From Dysidea avara (taxonomy: Eukaryota > Porifera > Demospongiae > Dictyoceratida > Dysideidae): DNA of 64,000 nucleotides. Under the pieces are notes generated by a model. It did not search any database, was not told the DNA's origin, and saw only the letters and a program-made list of their open reading frames with translations. Location of the stretch: NCBI RefSeq assembly GCF_963678975.1, contig NC_089274.1:18307633-18371632 (forward strand), in the 5' to 3' direction. Shown piece by piece: positions 37,861 to 50,148 of this stretch. The position numbers were made by a program, and so were the translations under genes. Positions within the stretch are counted from its first letter, which is position 1. Every line of letters starts with the position of its first letter.

Positions 37861-40114
37861 AGTGCACAGATTAAGAAGAAGATGGCCCAATTTCACCATA
37901 CTCACTGGCCTTTGTTTATTAATGATGAATGTTCTATAGTTGACTGTTCTATTAGATTATTTCGTGATTAATATTTTACTTTTGAAGTACAGTTTTTTTA
38001 AAAAAAAGGAATCTTGTTGATTCTTAGTTTTTTTCTTCTTGCTCTTTCCATCTTATCTTTGCCCATGTGTGCTTAAGATATAAGATACAATTGCACCTGT
38101 ACTGTAGCTTCCACTAGCTCTCTATATAGCTAGATAGCACATAGTAAAATTTTGCAGGAGGGGGGGGTGCTTCAGCTCCCCATGCACCAGCTCTCCTTCC
38201 CCAAATCCGCCCTTGCATGTATGTACAACAGAACTCCTAATACCCTGAAATGTACATGGACACCAGGACACTTGTTCACTATTGTGGTGTACGACCCCAT
38301 ATACACTCTTATAGCTTTTATTAACATGAACACTTTATCAATGGTTCCAGAATAGCTAGGGTGGTTTCACTGTATACATGCATTACAAGTACCTAAGTGT
38401 GTGAAAGTAATTATTTTTACAAAGTACTTGTAATACATTCATGCGCACTTTGAAGATCAGTGCAAGCAAGCAAGTTGTATCGCTTGTGGTCTCACCATAA
38501 AAATTGATGGACTATGACCCAATCGCTATCCACACAAAAAATGAAATTCAAGCAGAGTTATCAATGAAGTGCTTATGAACCTCAATTAAGTAGATATCTA
38601 ATAATTTTATTTAGGAATCAACAGTCTTCAAAAATTTTGTGATAAAATATTAACACAGTGTAAAGTTACAGTCAATTTAGTCACAGAGATGGACCAATTT
38701 TTCATAAAATGTTCAAAATATTTGTGGTCATAAATCAAAAACTATGCGATGAATGCATAGACCTAAAGATTTGCATGGGTGATAAGCATCACATGTACTA
38801 CAGATTCACTATGTTTCTTCAAAATCTGAGAGGGGACCCTAAATTCCTTATTGATTTTGATATGGAATATATAACCCAAAGGTAAAACGGTAATATTATC
38901 TAGATTGTCTAAGTATAACATACAGGGCTGCACCTCGTAGAGGTGTTTGCCCTCCAGTGCCTAACTGGTAAAGCAGAACAAAAACTACCCTTTAAAGCTA
39001 CATGTAATAGGGCAAGAGTGATTAACATGGGAATGAGTGATTTGCTTGATATATGCACACAAACATGAGAGTCACAGGCTTGAGTGTGAGTTCATGGGCA
39101 TGTATCAGGCAAATCACAAGTTCCCATTTTACAACTAATATGTAAAAATAGCGGCAAGGCATTACTGATGCCAAATGTTAGTGAATCAACATGAGCATAC
39201 AGAGAACTTTGGTACAGCCTGGAAAGGGGGCATTTTTTGGGGCACTCATAGGTGCCAGGGTTGACTGCACCAGACTACACTAGGCTATACGTGACATCAT
39301 GCCAGGTGTTTATTATCAGTTAAAACAACTTGTGATTCAATAAAACACTAACTACATTCATTTAGCTACAAGTCTAAAGTTTACAATCAATTCCATTACA
39401 TGTCACTATATTATAGCAGAGGAAATAACAAAGTTTCATCAAGAAATCTGGGAATGACGAAAAATAGAAAAGTATAATTATCAAAAATATATGCCCTCCT
39501 AGGAGTGTTATATTTTTGATATACTAACTACCTCTGTTTCGTGTTAATGTATTCCTGAGCTATATGGCATTATAGCACTTAATATACCTTCTCGAAGTAA
39601 GGTGTGAAAGTGGTATATGATTAGATTGGGGCTAGGGCGCCTTTCGTGGATTCTGTGGCACTACAATCCACTGGCTCTATATACTAGGAATTTTGACTGG
39701 CTTCCAATCCAGACCTTTAAGGGCCTAGCCCCACATAGCATTAAAGTTAAACTTACATAGAAAGGAAGGCATACGTACATACATTTGTACAGTTGTGTGA
39801 GAAACACAAGCATGCAGAGGAGAAGGGAGGGGGGTTGGAGGTGCCCCTTTACGGAAACTTTTGACATTTAGATCTTGAATTTCAGAGATTTCAACAGTTT
39901 ATCGCTTACTATTCTACAAGTAGAAGGAAATTAGGAATTTTAAGTTGGATTAGAGATCAAAGAAAAAAGTAGTGAATAAGGGAATAGCTACACTATAAAA
40001 GTGGTGAAGATTGCCTATACACCTGCAGACATACTATACCAGTGGACATTAAATTTTATCCCTAAACTTCAGTCTATATAACCATGACTGAATTAGGGAT
40101 TAAAAATACTATAA
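37861..40114. other. Repeat-rich intergenic DNA, no supported gene
   Basis: It holds one CTCTAATAGAG-type motif (about 37941), a partial MITE end at about 38150-38213, a foldback near 39025-39115 (GATTTGCTTGATATATG with inverted ATGTATCAGGCAAATC), and a short LINE-like fragment near 39665-39755 (DWLPIQTFKGLAPHSI). Confidence 0.4.
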
Positions 40115-40452
40115 CAGTGGCGGATCCAGGATGGGGCATTTGGGGCAAATGCTCCCCCCCCCCCTTCAAGAAATTGCATACAAGATCGAGATACTCTAAT
40201 AGAGCAGTCAATTACTCTAATAAAGCAGTCACAATGTTCATGAGGCAGTGTAGCTTACCTATGAAGCTATAAATAGGATTTTATTTTACATAACAGACGT
40301 GATATAGTTGGTAAGGATAACTAGCTATTATTGTCGTGACCTTTTTTTTTTTTTTTTTTTTGGTCTTTGACTGGTTTTCAGCAAGTTTTTTTGGTCTTCA
40401 ACTGTTTTTCAGAAAGGTGCCCCCCTCTTTCCAAACTCTGGATCCGCCCCTG
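40115..40452. mobile_element. CAGTGGCGGATC-family MITE (duplication TATAA)
   Basis: Ends CAGTGGCGGATCCAGG and CTGGATCCGCCCCTG; TATAA on both sides; 338 bp. It contains a tandem pair of the CTCTAATAGAG motif (40191 and 40212) and a T-run at about 40344-40361. Confidence 0.9.
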
Positions 40453-40974
40453 TATAATACACTCTTGATCTATGGTTAGTCAGTCAGTCAGCATAAAATT
40501 CTGTTAAATAGAAAAATTTTACAATCATTAGAAACTTTTAAGAGGGGTTTGGGGTTGGTCTGAAGACATGTTTGGGCTTAGCTGTGCCTAACCAATACTG
40601 CCAAGCTGTTATGAATGGGAATTATTTAAGGTGATATTTTTGGCTGGAAACCCAGTTCTTCATGATCCCTAATATACAGTAGATTATTTAGATGCTGTTA
40701 TGAGACACAAAAAAATTAAATCTATGCTGTTCCAAAGAGAAACAGTTTCAGACCTCTAAAATTTAAGGCACACAACGTGTACCTATCCTGATATATGTGT
40801 GGTATCTCAATAATCATTCTTCTGAGTGGAATAATACACAATGACCCAATTATGGAAACTTGGATGGGTTATGAGACATACATATTTAAGCTTTTTGGTA
40901 AAGCAAAAGGAAATCCTTGACATCATTGTATAAATAGTCACTAGTTAATTTTTTTATACCTACTGTACTTAGCA

Positions 40975-41688
40975 TAGGCAGATCTGAGGGGGGGCATTGC
41001 CCCTCCACCCCCCGCTTCTCTCTTTCCCCCTTCGACTTACAGGACTATATTGGCACCGAAAAACAGGAATCATGCATTCAAACTGTATTCAGAGGTACAG
41101 AAAACAAACAGGCAAAATTAATAGAAGACAACAGTTATAAATGCACTTTACACCTTGAAGAAAACGAGACAAATAAGTGTGAATTTTTGTGCTAAAGATC
41201 GCAAGATACTCTAATAGAGCAATCATTACTCTAATAGTGGCAAATTATTACAATACTACTTTATGTTTAGTACGCTTTACTATCAAACAGGTTTACAATA
41301 CCTAACTAATTTTATATACTTTGCAAAGCATACATTTTGTTAGCCAAACAGCTTCCTAATTCAAACCTACACTGTAAAAAATAAAATGAAGTGTGTCCTA
41401 TATACTCACCAAAATGTCACAATATACACACCAATATGTCAATTGGTATGTATATTGTGACATATTGGTGTGCAGGACACACTTTATATTTTACAGTGTA
41501 GGAGGCCTAATTTTAATTTTTTTCTCAGAAGATAGAGTCTTAGTAAGTGTATGCCATCTATGCAGCTGTACCAGACAAAGTTATATAACTTGTGTACTAT
41601 AGAGTTCCATTCTTCTCCAATTAGTGGATTTTATCCCATAACTTCTTGCTCCCACCTTCCCCAACAGTTTCTCCTAGATCCGCCCATG
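40975..41688. mobile_element. CAGTGGCGGATC-related element containing a palindromic MITE
   Basis: The left end GGCAGATCTGAGGGGG and right end CTAGATCCGCCCATG are inverted relatives of the family ends. The target duplication is not clear. It has a motif pair near 41207 and the nested palindrome at 41369-41502. Confidence 0.6.
41369..41502. mobile_element. palindromic MITE, CTACACTGTAAAA ends
   Basis: About 130 bp that is nearly one palindrome. The outer ends CTACACTGTAAAA and TTTTACAGTGTAG enclose inverted GTGTCCT...AGGACAC blocks. It is the intact relative of the interrupted copy at 37444-37860. Confidence 0.8.
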
Positions 41689-43109
41689 TAGCACATTTGC
41701 ACGTATACTCTTTTAGAGTCCTACAATTATTATAATAATAGTTACTGCTCTATCTACTGGTGGTGTAGATTTTTAAAGATCATTTTGTTGTAGCAAGTAG
41801 TGCAGAAAAATTAAGACACGCTCAATCAGCCAACTATGGGACACTTGCAGTAGTTATGAGACATTTATTCTGGAGACACTAAAATGTAGTTTACTGCATC
41901 AAATAAGGAAGAAAACAATATTTTCAGCTCACCACAATTGCTAAGCCACGCCCCTTTAATGTGTATAATCTTTGCTGCAAAGAGAAGTTTGTGAACCATA
42001 ATCAAATATTTGAAATTAATTAACTAATGGCATTCGTTTCTTACATTTTAATGCTATAGGCCTTGATGATGTATTATATAGCCGATATTTTTACAGCACA
42101 CAAACAATTGTCAATAACAAGAAAATCAGCAATGTGTTCCCTAATACCTGATGTCTCATAATACCAGCACCTACTCTTCTACTGTATGTTCAGCTATATG
42201 ACTGCTCTGTTCGATGTTCTGCTGGTTAGAGTACCTTGATCTTTCAATAGATGAATTTCATAATAAGGAATTTTAAACTGTTGCCTCTAGCAACCTGAAT
42301 TTTACATTTTTTGTAGGTGTGAATGTCAAAAGTAGCATCTCCAATGTTTAAAAGAATAGCATATAATAGGTCATTATATATGACATTTTAAAGTTTGCAG
42401 TTTCCCCATACATTATCTATGGGAGGGGGTAACAGTTGCCCCTTCTGGGCGACAATGTATGGGAAAACCACAAAATTAATATCAAAATGTCATATTTATC
42501 TCATGATCTATAAACTCTATCATTTGGATAGGTTAATTCTGAGATTAACACCTACAAATTGAGAAATGACATTAATTGAATTTATTGTTTTCCCACACAT
42601 TATTTATGTGAGTGCCTCTCATAGACAAATGTATGAAAAACGACAAACTTTAAAATGTTATATCTCATAACCTATATACGCTATCCTTTTAAAATTCGGA
42701 GATGTTACTATAGACATTTACCCCTACAAATATTGTAAAATTCAGGTTGCTAGGTACAACTTTTGTTATTATGAAATTCATTCATTGAGCGAGGTTTCAA
42801 GAAACCCCCAGTGAAGCTGTTCCTGACAAACCAGCATTTGTTGTATTAAGGTCATATTACAGGCAAATAACTAGTAAAGTAAAGCACTAATAACAATAAC
42901 AACAAAGCAGATAAAAACCGCAAAATAAGCAAACCCGCGAAACTTACCATCGCAAATATTTTAGCAGATAAGCGCCCGCGCTTAATGCCTGTCACCCGTG
43001 AGGGGGTGGTTCTGTTAGGCGCAATCTATGAATTTGCGCAGTTTATAAATTACGCTGCGCATTTTGTGAATTCATAAAATGCGCAATAATTTATAAATTG
43101 TGCACTGAG
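41689..43109. other. No supported gene
   Basis: AT-rich DNA. Repeated segments around TATGGGA...CAACAGTTGCC (42360-42700) recur as short imperfect direct copies. 42995-43109 is an AT/GC palindromic repeat also present, inverted, at 47160-47275. Confidence 0.4.
42995..43109. repeat. palindromic GCGCA/TGCGC repeat, left copy
   Basis: It contains alternating GTGAATTCATAAAATGCGCA and TTTATAAATTACGCTGCGC segments that fold on themselves. An inverted, roughly 85 percent similar copy lies at 47160-47275. Confidence 0.7.
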
Positions 43110-43458
43110 CAGCGGCGGAGGAAGTAGTTGATATGAGGGGGGGCTCCGCTGAGCTGACCCAGACTTATTTCTATAGTTTGGTAAGGTGAGATCAAAAAAA
43201 AAAAAAAGGTCACAACCAACTGACAAGAGCTTTCCACCTCACCAGCTACCATTTCTAGCTGATAAACTACATAAAAATCCTTACATAGCTCGCTACACAC
43301 TGACTACTTTATTAGAGTGACTGCTCTATTAGAGTATCTCGATCTTTATCACGGTTTTCAGCCCCACTCCAAGAAAGATAATTTCGGTGTGATATCATTC
43401 TGAGGGGTAGCTTTAGCCCCCTAGCCCCCCCCCCCCCCCCCCCTTTCCGCCGCCTATG
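43110..43458. mobile_element. hAT-like MITE with 8-bp duplication GCACTGAG
   Basis: Ends CAGCGGCGGAGGAAG and CTTTCCGCCGCCTATG are inverted partners. GCACTGAG occurs at 43102-43109 and again at 43459-43466. It carries the CTCTAATAGAG motif twice near 43310-43338, plus an A-run and a C-run. Confidence 0.85.
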
Positions 43459-43466
43459 GCACTGAG

Positions 43467-44278
43467 TTGTCCGGCTCGGCTGACATGGCGGTTGTTGACC
43501 TACCGTCGTTCTAAGTGTTAGATCACGAGATTTCCTCGTGCAGTGCATGCGAGGTGTGAGTTTCTCTCGGGAGTTTGTAGTTGGAGATACAGTGTCGAAA
43601 GAAGTCACATGCAGAGAGCGAGACAAAGAGATACTGAAAAGTTCTGTAGAGGAAAATATCTTGATCCCAATCACACATCCAAAAGTAAAACAGTAACGGA
43701 GGAGAAGGCGCAGAAGATAACAGACGTTTTGAATGGCTGGAACAGAAGCTTGCCGGATTTTTTTTGTTAAACTACCCAGAGCTGAAGTTGGAAGATGTTC
43801 TATGTTTACTTGCCAAACAAAGGGTAAGAATCCATCATGTTTGTGCCTGCCAGCTTCACAAACTCTTCAGAATGAGAATGACAAAACTGTATTTGGCCAC
43901 CATTGTTTATAGTAACAACAGTTGATGACTTATTAGAGCATGTGCACTCAACTGAAAATGGACATGTGCATGGGCAACAAGAAAATACTCGCAGAGGTAT
44001 GGAAGTATATAGTGAATTATGTATGCTATCATATTCTCAAGCATCACAAAAAATTAATAGCCACTGACTAGTCATAAGACTCTGGACGTGGTTGTGGAGA
44101 TGAGTAGTTAATTATATTCTATACTGAAGAAGTCTGGTTCCCAATTCTGTAATAATGCCAAGCTGTTAATTGTGAAGGACATGCAAGTCAGGGTGGATTT
44201 TAGCTGATACTTTTGGCAAGACAGATCAAACCTTCATGATCCCCATAGGCATATCAACTAGTGTTCTGTGATACAGTA
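43467..44278 (+). other. Possible short exon remnants, unrecognised
   Basis: A GC-richer stretch (43467-43770) has two overlapping short frames, one from ATG 43543 (75 codons, with TEEKAQKITDVLNGW). I recognise no family and see no reliable continuation. 44120-44260 resembles dispersed repeats near 10880 and 40570 (CCAAGCTGTTA, CTTCATGATCCC). Confidence 0.2.
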
Positions 44279-44892
44279 GCGTAAGTTGCCAATTATTGGC
44301 ACCATTTCATCACGCAATTGTAATCCTTTAATTCAGTGGCGTACGAACATCCAGTTTGAACCATTTAACAGAGCAGTCCTTCGTCTCTTAGCACACAAAA
44401 TTTTAATTATCTCACGTGAGTGAACGTCTTGTTATGAGGAAAATCGCAATGCCTATCGTGTGCCAATTATCAGCATGGGGTACCTATTATCGACAACTGT
44501 ACTTCCCTGATTGATCAATTATCAGCAAAATGTGCGATTTTGTGTGTAACTTCATGATTGCTTGTTGGTTCTTTGTGAAATTTTTGTGGGAGGTGCAGTC
44601 CTTGGAAAACTCCGTTTCACAGACGTTTTACGAAGATATGGTCAGCCGTTCGAGAGATATTCAGGTTAGACTTAAAAGCATACTGGTTTCCAATACAAAA
44701 TTATTTTTACGCAATTCCATGCTTAACCAGAATGGCTTGTATAGCGCTTTAACAACATAAGCACCGAATGGAAACGATTCTAAGAAATGTTTTAGAGGAT
44801 ATAACAGCCCATTATGGAACTTGGTAGCCTCCATATACCTATAGTTTACAAGTGCCGATAATTGGTACCTGCCAATAATTGGCGACTTATGC
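44279..44892. mobile_element. TA-target DNA element, 614 bp
   Basis: Ends GCGTAAGTTGCCAATTATTG and CCAATAATTGGCGACTTATG are inverted, with TA on each side (44277-44278, 44893-44894). It contains several internal ATTATCGGCAC/AATTATCAGCA subrepeats. The 76-codon frame at 44530 is not supported as a gene. Confidence 0.8.
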
Positions 44893-44894
44893 TA

Positions 44895-47159
44895 CATTTT
44901 GTGTATCACGTATCACCATCAAAAAATTGGTTGATACAAAACTGTATCATGATACTATAATGAAGTGGTCATGGCTATAGTAATGACTGTGGTACTAGCT
45001 AGCATAATAGCTAATAGTTGTAACAATATCCACTTTATCTGTACCGACACTGATTCTGCATTCACTGTGTATGAGAATGTCAATAAATTATATAGATGAC
45101 AGTTAGCTTGTGTGTTCTGATACGATCTTTTAGCATTGAAAAAAAAAACAGAGACCTGTTGTTACAAAGCACATCTCTACCTGGATACCTATGGTCTATT
45201 ACACTATCCAGCTACCACAAACATTATAATGCATGCTTCCACAAAGGCTTGTCCAGATTACTCTGCATTTTGATGAGTTGTCAAGATGGCTGGTATATAC
45301 AGCAGATTGTTTACTGCTTAGAGATGTAGTTCTTTATACTTAAAAGTATAAACAGCTACTGTTTTCAGAAGGCCCCGGGTAAGTATACTTTAGCCATACC
45401 AGCAGCACTTAGACACACGTATTTGTATGGCTTCTTGTAACGTCATACTTTATAGCACAGGTAATGGAGAGGCTTTCTATTTGAGTCTGAGAGATCACTG
45501 TTACAGTTATAGAGAAATCACTGTCTGTTCTACTAGAAAACTTCGATATATTGATATCAGTTTTCTAAGTGCGGTATCATATTGTGATACTTATTTGCTG
45601 TATCGATATATTGCTGTATTGATATGTATTGCAGATCCTAATTTATGGAGTCCACCTATCAATTTTCTGATATATTAGTTTGTAAAAAGATTGAGACTGA
45701 GACACTCTAATAGAACAATCACTTGTTCTAGAGCAGTCAGTAAGTGATCTCAGAAGGCTAAAATTTCTGTAGGGGCATGCATCACATTCTGTGTACCATT
45801 AAGTAAACATGTGCACATTTGTTCATGTGGTGGTAAAATGTATCTATCTTCTTGGTGAATAGTTGGATTACTTTAGTTGTATGGGTGAATTGGTGAATTT
45901 CTTTTCATTGTCTGTTGTGCCAATGAGTTATGGTGTGTCATGCGCATTAACAGATAATGTTTGTTTATTTAGAATCATTGGATGACTATTGTCATTCTTG
46001 GTGAATGATTAGTTTGGATGATGATAGAATTGATTGGTGAGGTCTAGTTATGTAAACGAATTGTGTATTCATGTGTGGACTCCATGCATAGGTCAGGTGC
46101 AATAGTTGCTCATTGGGGTACCATGAACGGTCTTTAGGAAGACATGTGGTTACAGCCAGGCAAGATGAAAATGGATATAACTTTTCTGGGGCTTGCTGTT
46201 CATCAAATGGAGCTGCACCTTTGTAACTCATGTATTGGAGTATAGTGATGTGTGTCACACAACATACCTGATTCCAAACACTATATGTTTGCACTAATAA
46301 CTGTATCACACAGAGGTGGCATTTTGTAACCGCATGTTGTGTTACATCTGCACGCATGGGATAATGTGAGAGTGAAACTATAAGTACATGTACCATTTGG
46401 ACTGGACATCAGAGACATGATGTTGGACACGAGTTACAATGCACCAAACCTTATGTGTTGATACACGTTTCATTACTGGTGCAGCATATGAGCTGTGTTG
46501 GTATGTGCTGGACAACTGCTACAAAAAGTATAGTGACAGGCTGGACTCGGTAGTCCCTGTGCCCATGAAAGCTAACCTACATTGAGAGATATCAACAGAT
46601 GAACCTGCTACCACAAATGCTGTAGTACGCAGAGGGCAGCAGAGAGAAAGACAGTGTGTACCTTATCCAGGTCAGCTGCAGAGTACGCAGGGAGAGATAC
46701 CCAATATAGAAAACGGAAACTAATGCGTCACGGAGATCTTGACCCATGCATGTTCCTTGTAGTAAAACATATATTATATTTATTACTGTGCAGCAATCAA
46801 AAGATTATAACACACAGGTGTGATCATAAAAGTTATTACAAAACTCATTAGGGGTAGAGGAATTAATTACATCAGCAGGGAGCTGGTTCCTTAATTTGAT
46901 GGTTGATGGGAAAAAGGAAGATTTGTATGTATCAATTAGAGTCATTGGTTGGTGATAGTAGCCACTCCTTAAACTTGAAAGTTTATGGGTAAGATCATCT
47001 GTAGGCACAACATAGCTATATAGAGGGCTTATTATACCTCCCTGAAAGCAGCCATGGTAGCTACACACTTGAATCGGCCAAGAACGTAACGGCGGTACAC
47101 TGAATGGACCAGAACCCAGGGAGTTCACAAAATGCGCAGCTCTTACATGTCTTACGGTA
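44895..47159. other. No supported host gene
   Basis: Repeat-like GTATCATGATAC segments (44910-44960, 45545-45620) surround the TA-target element, suggesting it inserted into an older repeat. One motif pair occurs near 45700-45740. A 134-codon minus frame at 45992-46396 has no recognisable domain. Confidence 0.4.
46820..47000 (-). pseudogene. LINE C-terminal fragment
   Basis: The minus-strand frame reads LSSLRSGYYHQPMTLIDTYK then SSFFPSTIKLRNQLPADVI and FCNNF. This matches the usual Y-x-x-S-F-F-P-x-T-I-x-L-W-N-x-L-P ending of non-LTR polyproteins, with Arg in place of the Trp. Confidence 0.65.
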
Positions 47160-47275
47160 GTTCACAAATTGCGCAATAATTCAGTATAAATTGTTGCGCA
47201 TTTTATGAATTCCACAAAATGCGCAGCGCAATTTATAAACTGCGCAAATTCACAGATTGCGGCTAACATTTCTAC
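47160..47275. repeat. palindromic GCGCA/TGCGC repeat, right (inverted) copy
   Basis: Inverted counterpart of 42995-43109, with a further partial copy at about 47128-47140. The two copies flank 4 kb in opposite orientation. Confidence 0.7.
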
Positions 47276-47515
47276 CATAGATCCCGCCATAGATTGGGTG
47301 TGTTCTACGAGTCGAGGGGTTGCGAGTGACCAATGTGACTCACCGTGCAATGCATTGATCTCTTTTGTTGCCCTTGACTACGTAGTGAGGACACTAAGTA
47401 TGGAATGTCATTGTGGCGGTAAGTTACATTGCAGATGATGACATACCGTATATAGCCTAAATATTTCGAGGGGGAAAATTTTCGTTGGTTGACATGTTTA
47501 GACTTCCATATAGTC

Positions 47516-48309
47516 CAGTGTTTATTCTAGGATTTCTCCTTTGGGGGTGAATCAGGAATTTGGGGGGTGACCTGGTGAAAGTCTATGAGATAACTAGCTA
47601 CAAGTTCACAGCTATGCAAAAGAGTTGAATTGTTCCAAACTAGTTGTATTGTATCATGAGTGTTATTTTTGTGATTCAGATTCTATGGTCTGTAGGGCTT
47701 AATGCATGATTGTAGAAATGATGACATAATGATGCAATATACGGCAACCATGCACCTCATGTGAATTATTTTATTAGTATAGTGTACTGTGTATATATTG
47801 AATCACATTGTATTGAGCATAATTGTATGATACCACTATTTATATAACAAAACAAGGAAAATTTTAAAATCAGGCTTTCCGAAATTGGCATTTTGTTGGC
47901 TGTAAACATGCCATTTTGAAAGTAAACTAACCTAGAAATTTTTAAAATGAGATTGAATTTAAGGACAATTTTGAGAGCTTAGCGTGCTATTTATAGAAAA
48001 CAATGTAAGCTTAGGCTCTCAGATATTGAATAGCCATCACTTTATGTAGGAATTTTTTGATAGCAGTATATGTACCTTTGGAGATTTAAACCTGCAAGCA
48101 TATGCATGCATTGTAAGGAATTTCTAACCTGGGAAAATTTTACATATTAAACACTCTGAGACTAAAATCTAACACTTTTGATAGTTTTGTGTGCTATTTT
48201 AAACAAGCTTAACTAAAGCATAGTGCAGTAGTCACTTACACTTTTAGGGAGTGAGTCTGTGATTTTAGGGGGGGAAAGTTTCCCCCTAACAGCCCTAGAA
48301 TAAACACTG
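47516..48309. mobile_element. hAT-like non-autonomous element, copy 2 (duplication ATATAGTC)
   Basis: Ends CAGTGTTTATTCTAGG and CCCTAGAATAAACACTG are near-perfect inverted repeats. ATATAGTC flanks both sides exactly. It is the uninterrupted paralogue of 12974-14336. No coding capacity. Confidence 0.92.
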
Positions 48310-48407
48310 ATATAGTCTAACACATTTTGGGAGTGTTTGCAAATCCGCGAAATTGTATTTTTAGCAACATTGCTCAACCTCGAAATATTCAAAGCTATAC
48401 GGTATAG

Positions 48408-48877
48408 CAGGGGCGGATCCAGGATGAAAAGGGGAGGGGCACAAACAGACTAAGTTGTAGTTGGTTGGGGAGAGCACATTGTCTTATTATTTTTGAAGCA
48501 GCAAATAATCGCATCTTTGTAGTAGTGTCTCACTATTGAAATTTGTCATTTTGGCCTTTGCAGACGGCTGTGAAGTCTTGAAAGCTGTTTAAAAGGCTAT
48601 AAATGTCTTAATACCAGCAACACGATAATTAATTTAAGAGGCATTTAGTACGTACAAAGGTACTGGATGACAATTTGACAGTTGCTTGGTAGTTTGACTT
48701 TGGTTTTAGGTGAGTTTGCATGCAATAATAATGCATCATAGTATTTTTGATGAGTTGTATAAATTCTAGGCCTGACAAGGTTTAATATTTCAATCAAAAG
48801 AATCATTCAGTCATGGCTCCTCCACAAAGGGAAGGGGTGGCATTTTCCCCAAAAGCCCCATCCTGGATCTGCCATTG
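48408..48877. mobile_element. CAGTGGCGGATC-family MITE (duplication TATAG)
   Basis: Ends CAGGGGCGGATCCAGGATG and CATCCTGGATCTGCCATTG; TATAG on both sides; 470 bp. Confidence 0.9.
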
Positions 48878-49243
48878 TATAGGGTAGATGCTGGTATTAC
48901 GGGACTGCGGGGGATACTAAATGATATCGTTATCGTGTTCAGTTATATCAGCATGTTAGAAGACTTTCAATGATTGTCTGAGTATGCAGTAAAGAACTAT
49001 GATATGAAGTGTATACAAAGTCAACTAATTTGTTTCTACAGAGTCCCTGCTACCCTTTCCATATGATTTACAATAATCAACTTACAAGCACAGTGTCTCG
49101 TTATTTCCCCATATGTCTCATAATACACTGACACATCTATAGTGTTCCAGAAAAATCAGAGGCCATACAGACCACCACATGGTAGGACAATTTTTGAAAT
49201 TTTAGGATAATATAGTTTATGGGTACGCCTTTCCCTATTAGTA

Positions 49244-49412
49244 CAGTGAAACCTCATTAATAGGGCCAGCTCTCGGACCAAAAAATTTGACGTTAATAAA
49301 AAAGTGGCCTTATATCGATGAGGTCATAAAGTACTGTTTAGCTATGTTTAGAAGTGGCCACTATAACGAGGTGGTTTTATTAAAGAGGTACTGCTAAGTG
49401 AGGGTTTCACTG
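49244..49412. mobile_element. Tigger/pogo-like MITE
   Basis: Ends CAGTGAAACCTCATTAATAG and GAGGGTTTCACTG with TA on both sides. CAGTGGAACCTC-type ends are characteristic of pogo/Tigger-derived MITEs. Confidence 0.8.
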
Positions 49413-49763
49413 TAGTGTGAAATACCAGGGTTACGGTTATAGGTGACAACAATGCTTTCAAGTAAAGTGTCTCATAACCACCACCACTAGTACTGAAATT
49501 TTGAGGAGAGAAAGGGAATATTTTTTGCTAATTTCAAAGTTTTGGGGGCTAACAGTGAAAATTTCCTTGACCTCCATATATTACATTTGAGATTGTTTGA
49601 TCACTTCTTAGGTTATACGGACATATAAAGGGACACTTATCTCATATTAGTTATAGGTAGAGGTCCGACCATTTTGTACGTATACTGCCCTGATTCCTGA
49701 ATTTTCTAAATAGTGTATAGAATGCAGTAGGCTGTATGACATTTTTTAGAACATGACACACGG

Positions 49764-50096
49764 CAGTGGCGTAACTAGACTTGTACCGACACCAGGGCCC
49801 AGTGTAATAAGTTGAAGTCGTATTCACAAGTAAAGCTATTAAAGCAGCTGAATTATCGAAGCGATAATTATTTTTAGAGGCTCTTATACCGATAACCTGG
49901 AAGTTTGAAGTGATCTCACAATAACAAAGGTAATATAGCTGTTTTGCAGCCAAAAAAGTGTGCTGTTGTCAAGGTCTCGATCGATTATTCGGTGAAATAG
50001 TCTTTTCTACTACTCTATTGCTAATTCCGTGGGCGTGACTTGATTGCTGACACCCGGGCCTGGGCCCGGGTAGGCCCGGGTTTAGTTACGCCACTG
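49764..50096. mobile_element. hAT-like MITE, CAGTGGCGTAACTAG ends
   Basis: The ends CAGTGGCGTAACTAG and TAGTTACGCCACTG are inverted repeats. The flanks ACACACGG and ACACATGG match at 7 of 8 positions. Confidence 0.85.
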
Positions 50097-50148
50097 ACAC
50101 ATGGGCCTATTATCAGACACCATATTAGTAAGTAAATTATTTCAGTAC

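Noticed and set aside
44530..44760. Possible first exon with hydrophobic N-terminus
   Set aside because: It lies wholly inside a TA-target DNA element and no following exon was found.
45992..46396. 134-codon minus-strand frame
   Set aside because: No domain, no splice context and no codon character; probably chance.
50041..50100. GC-rich hairpin (CCCGGGCCTGGGCCCGGG) considered as a terminator-like structure
   Set aside because: It is the right end of a MITE and the genome is eukaryotic.
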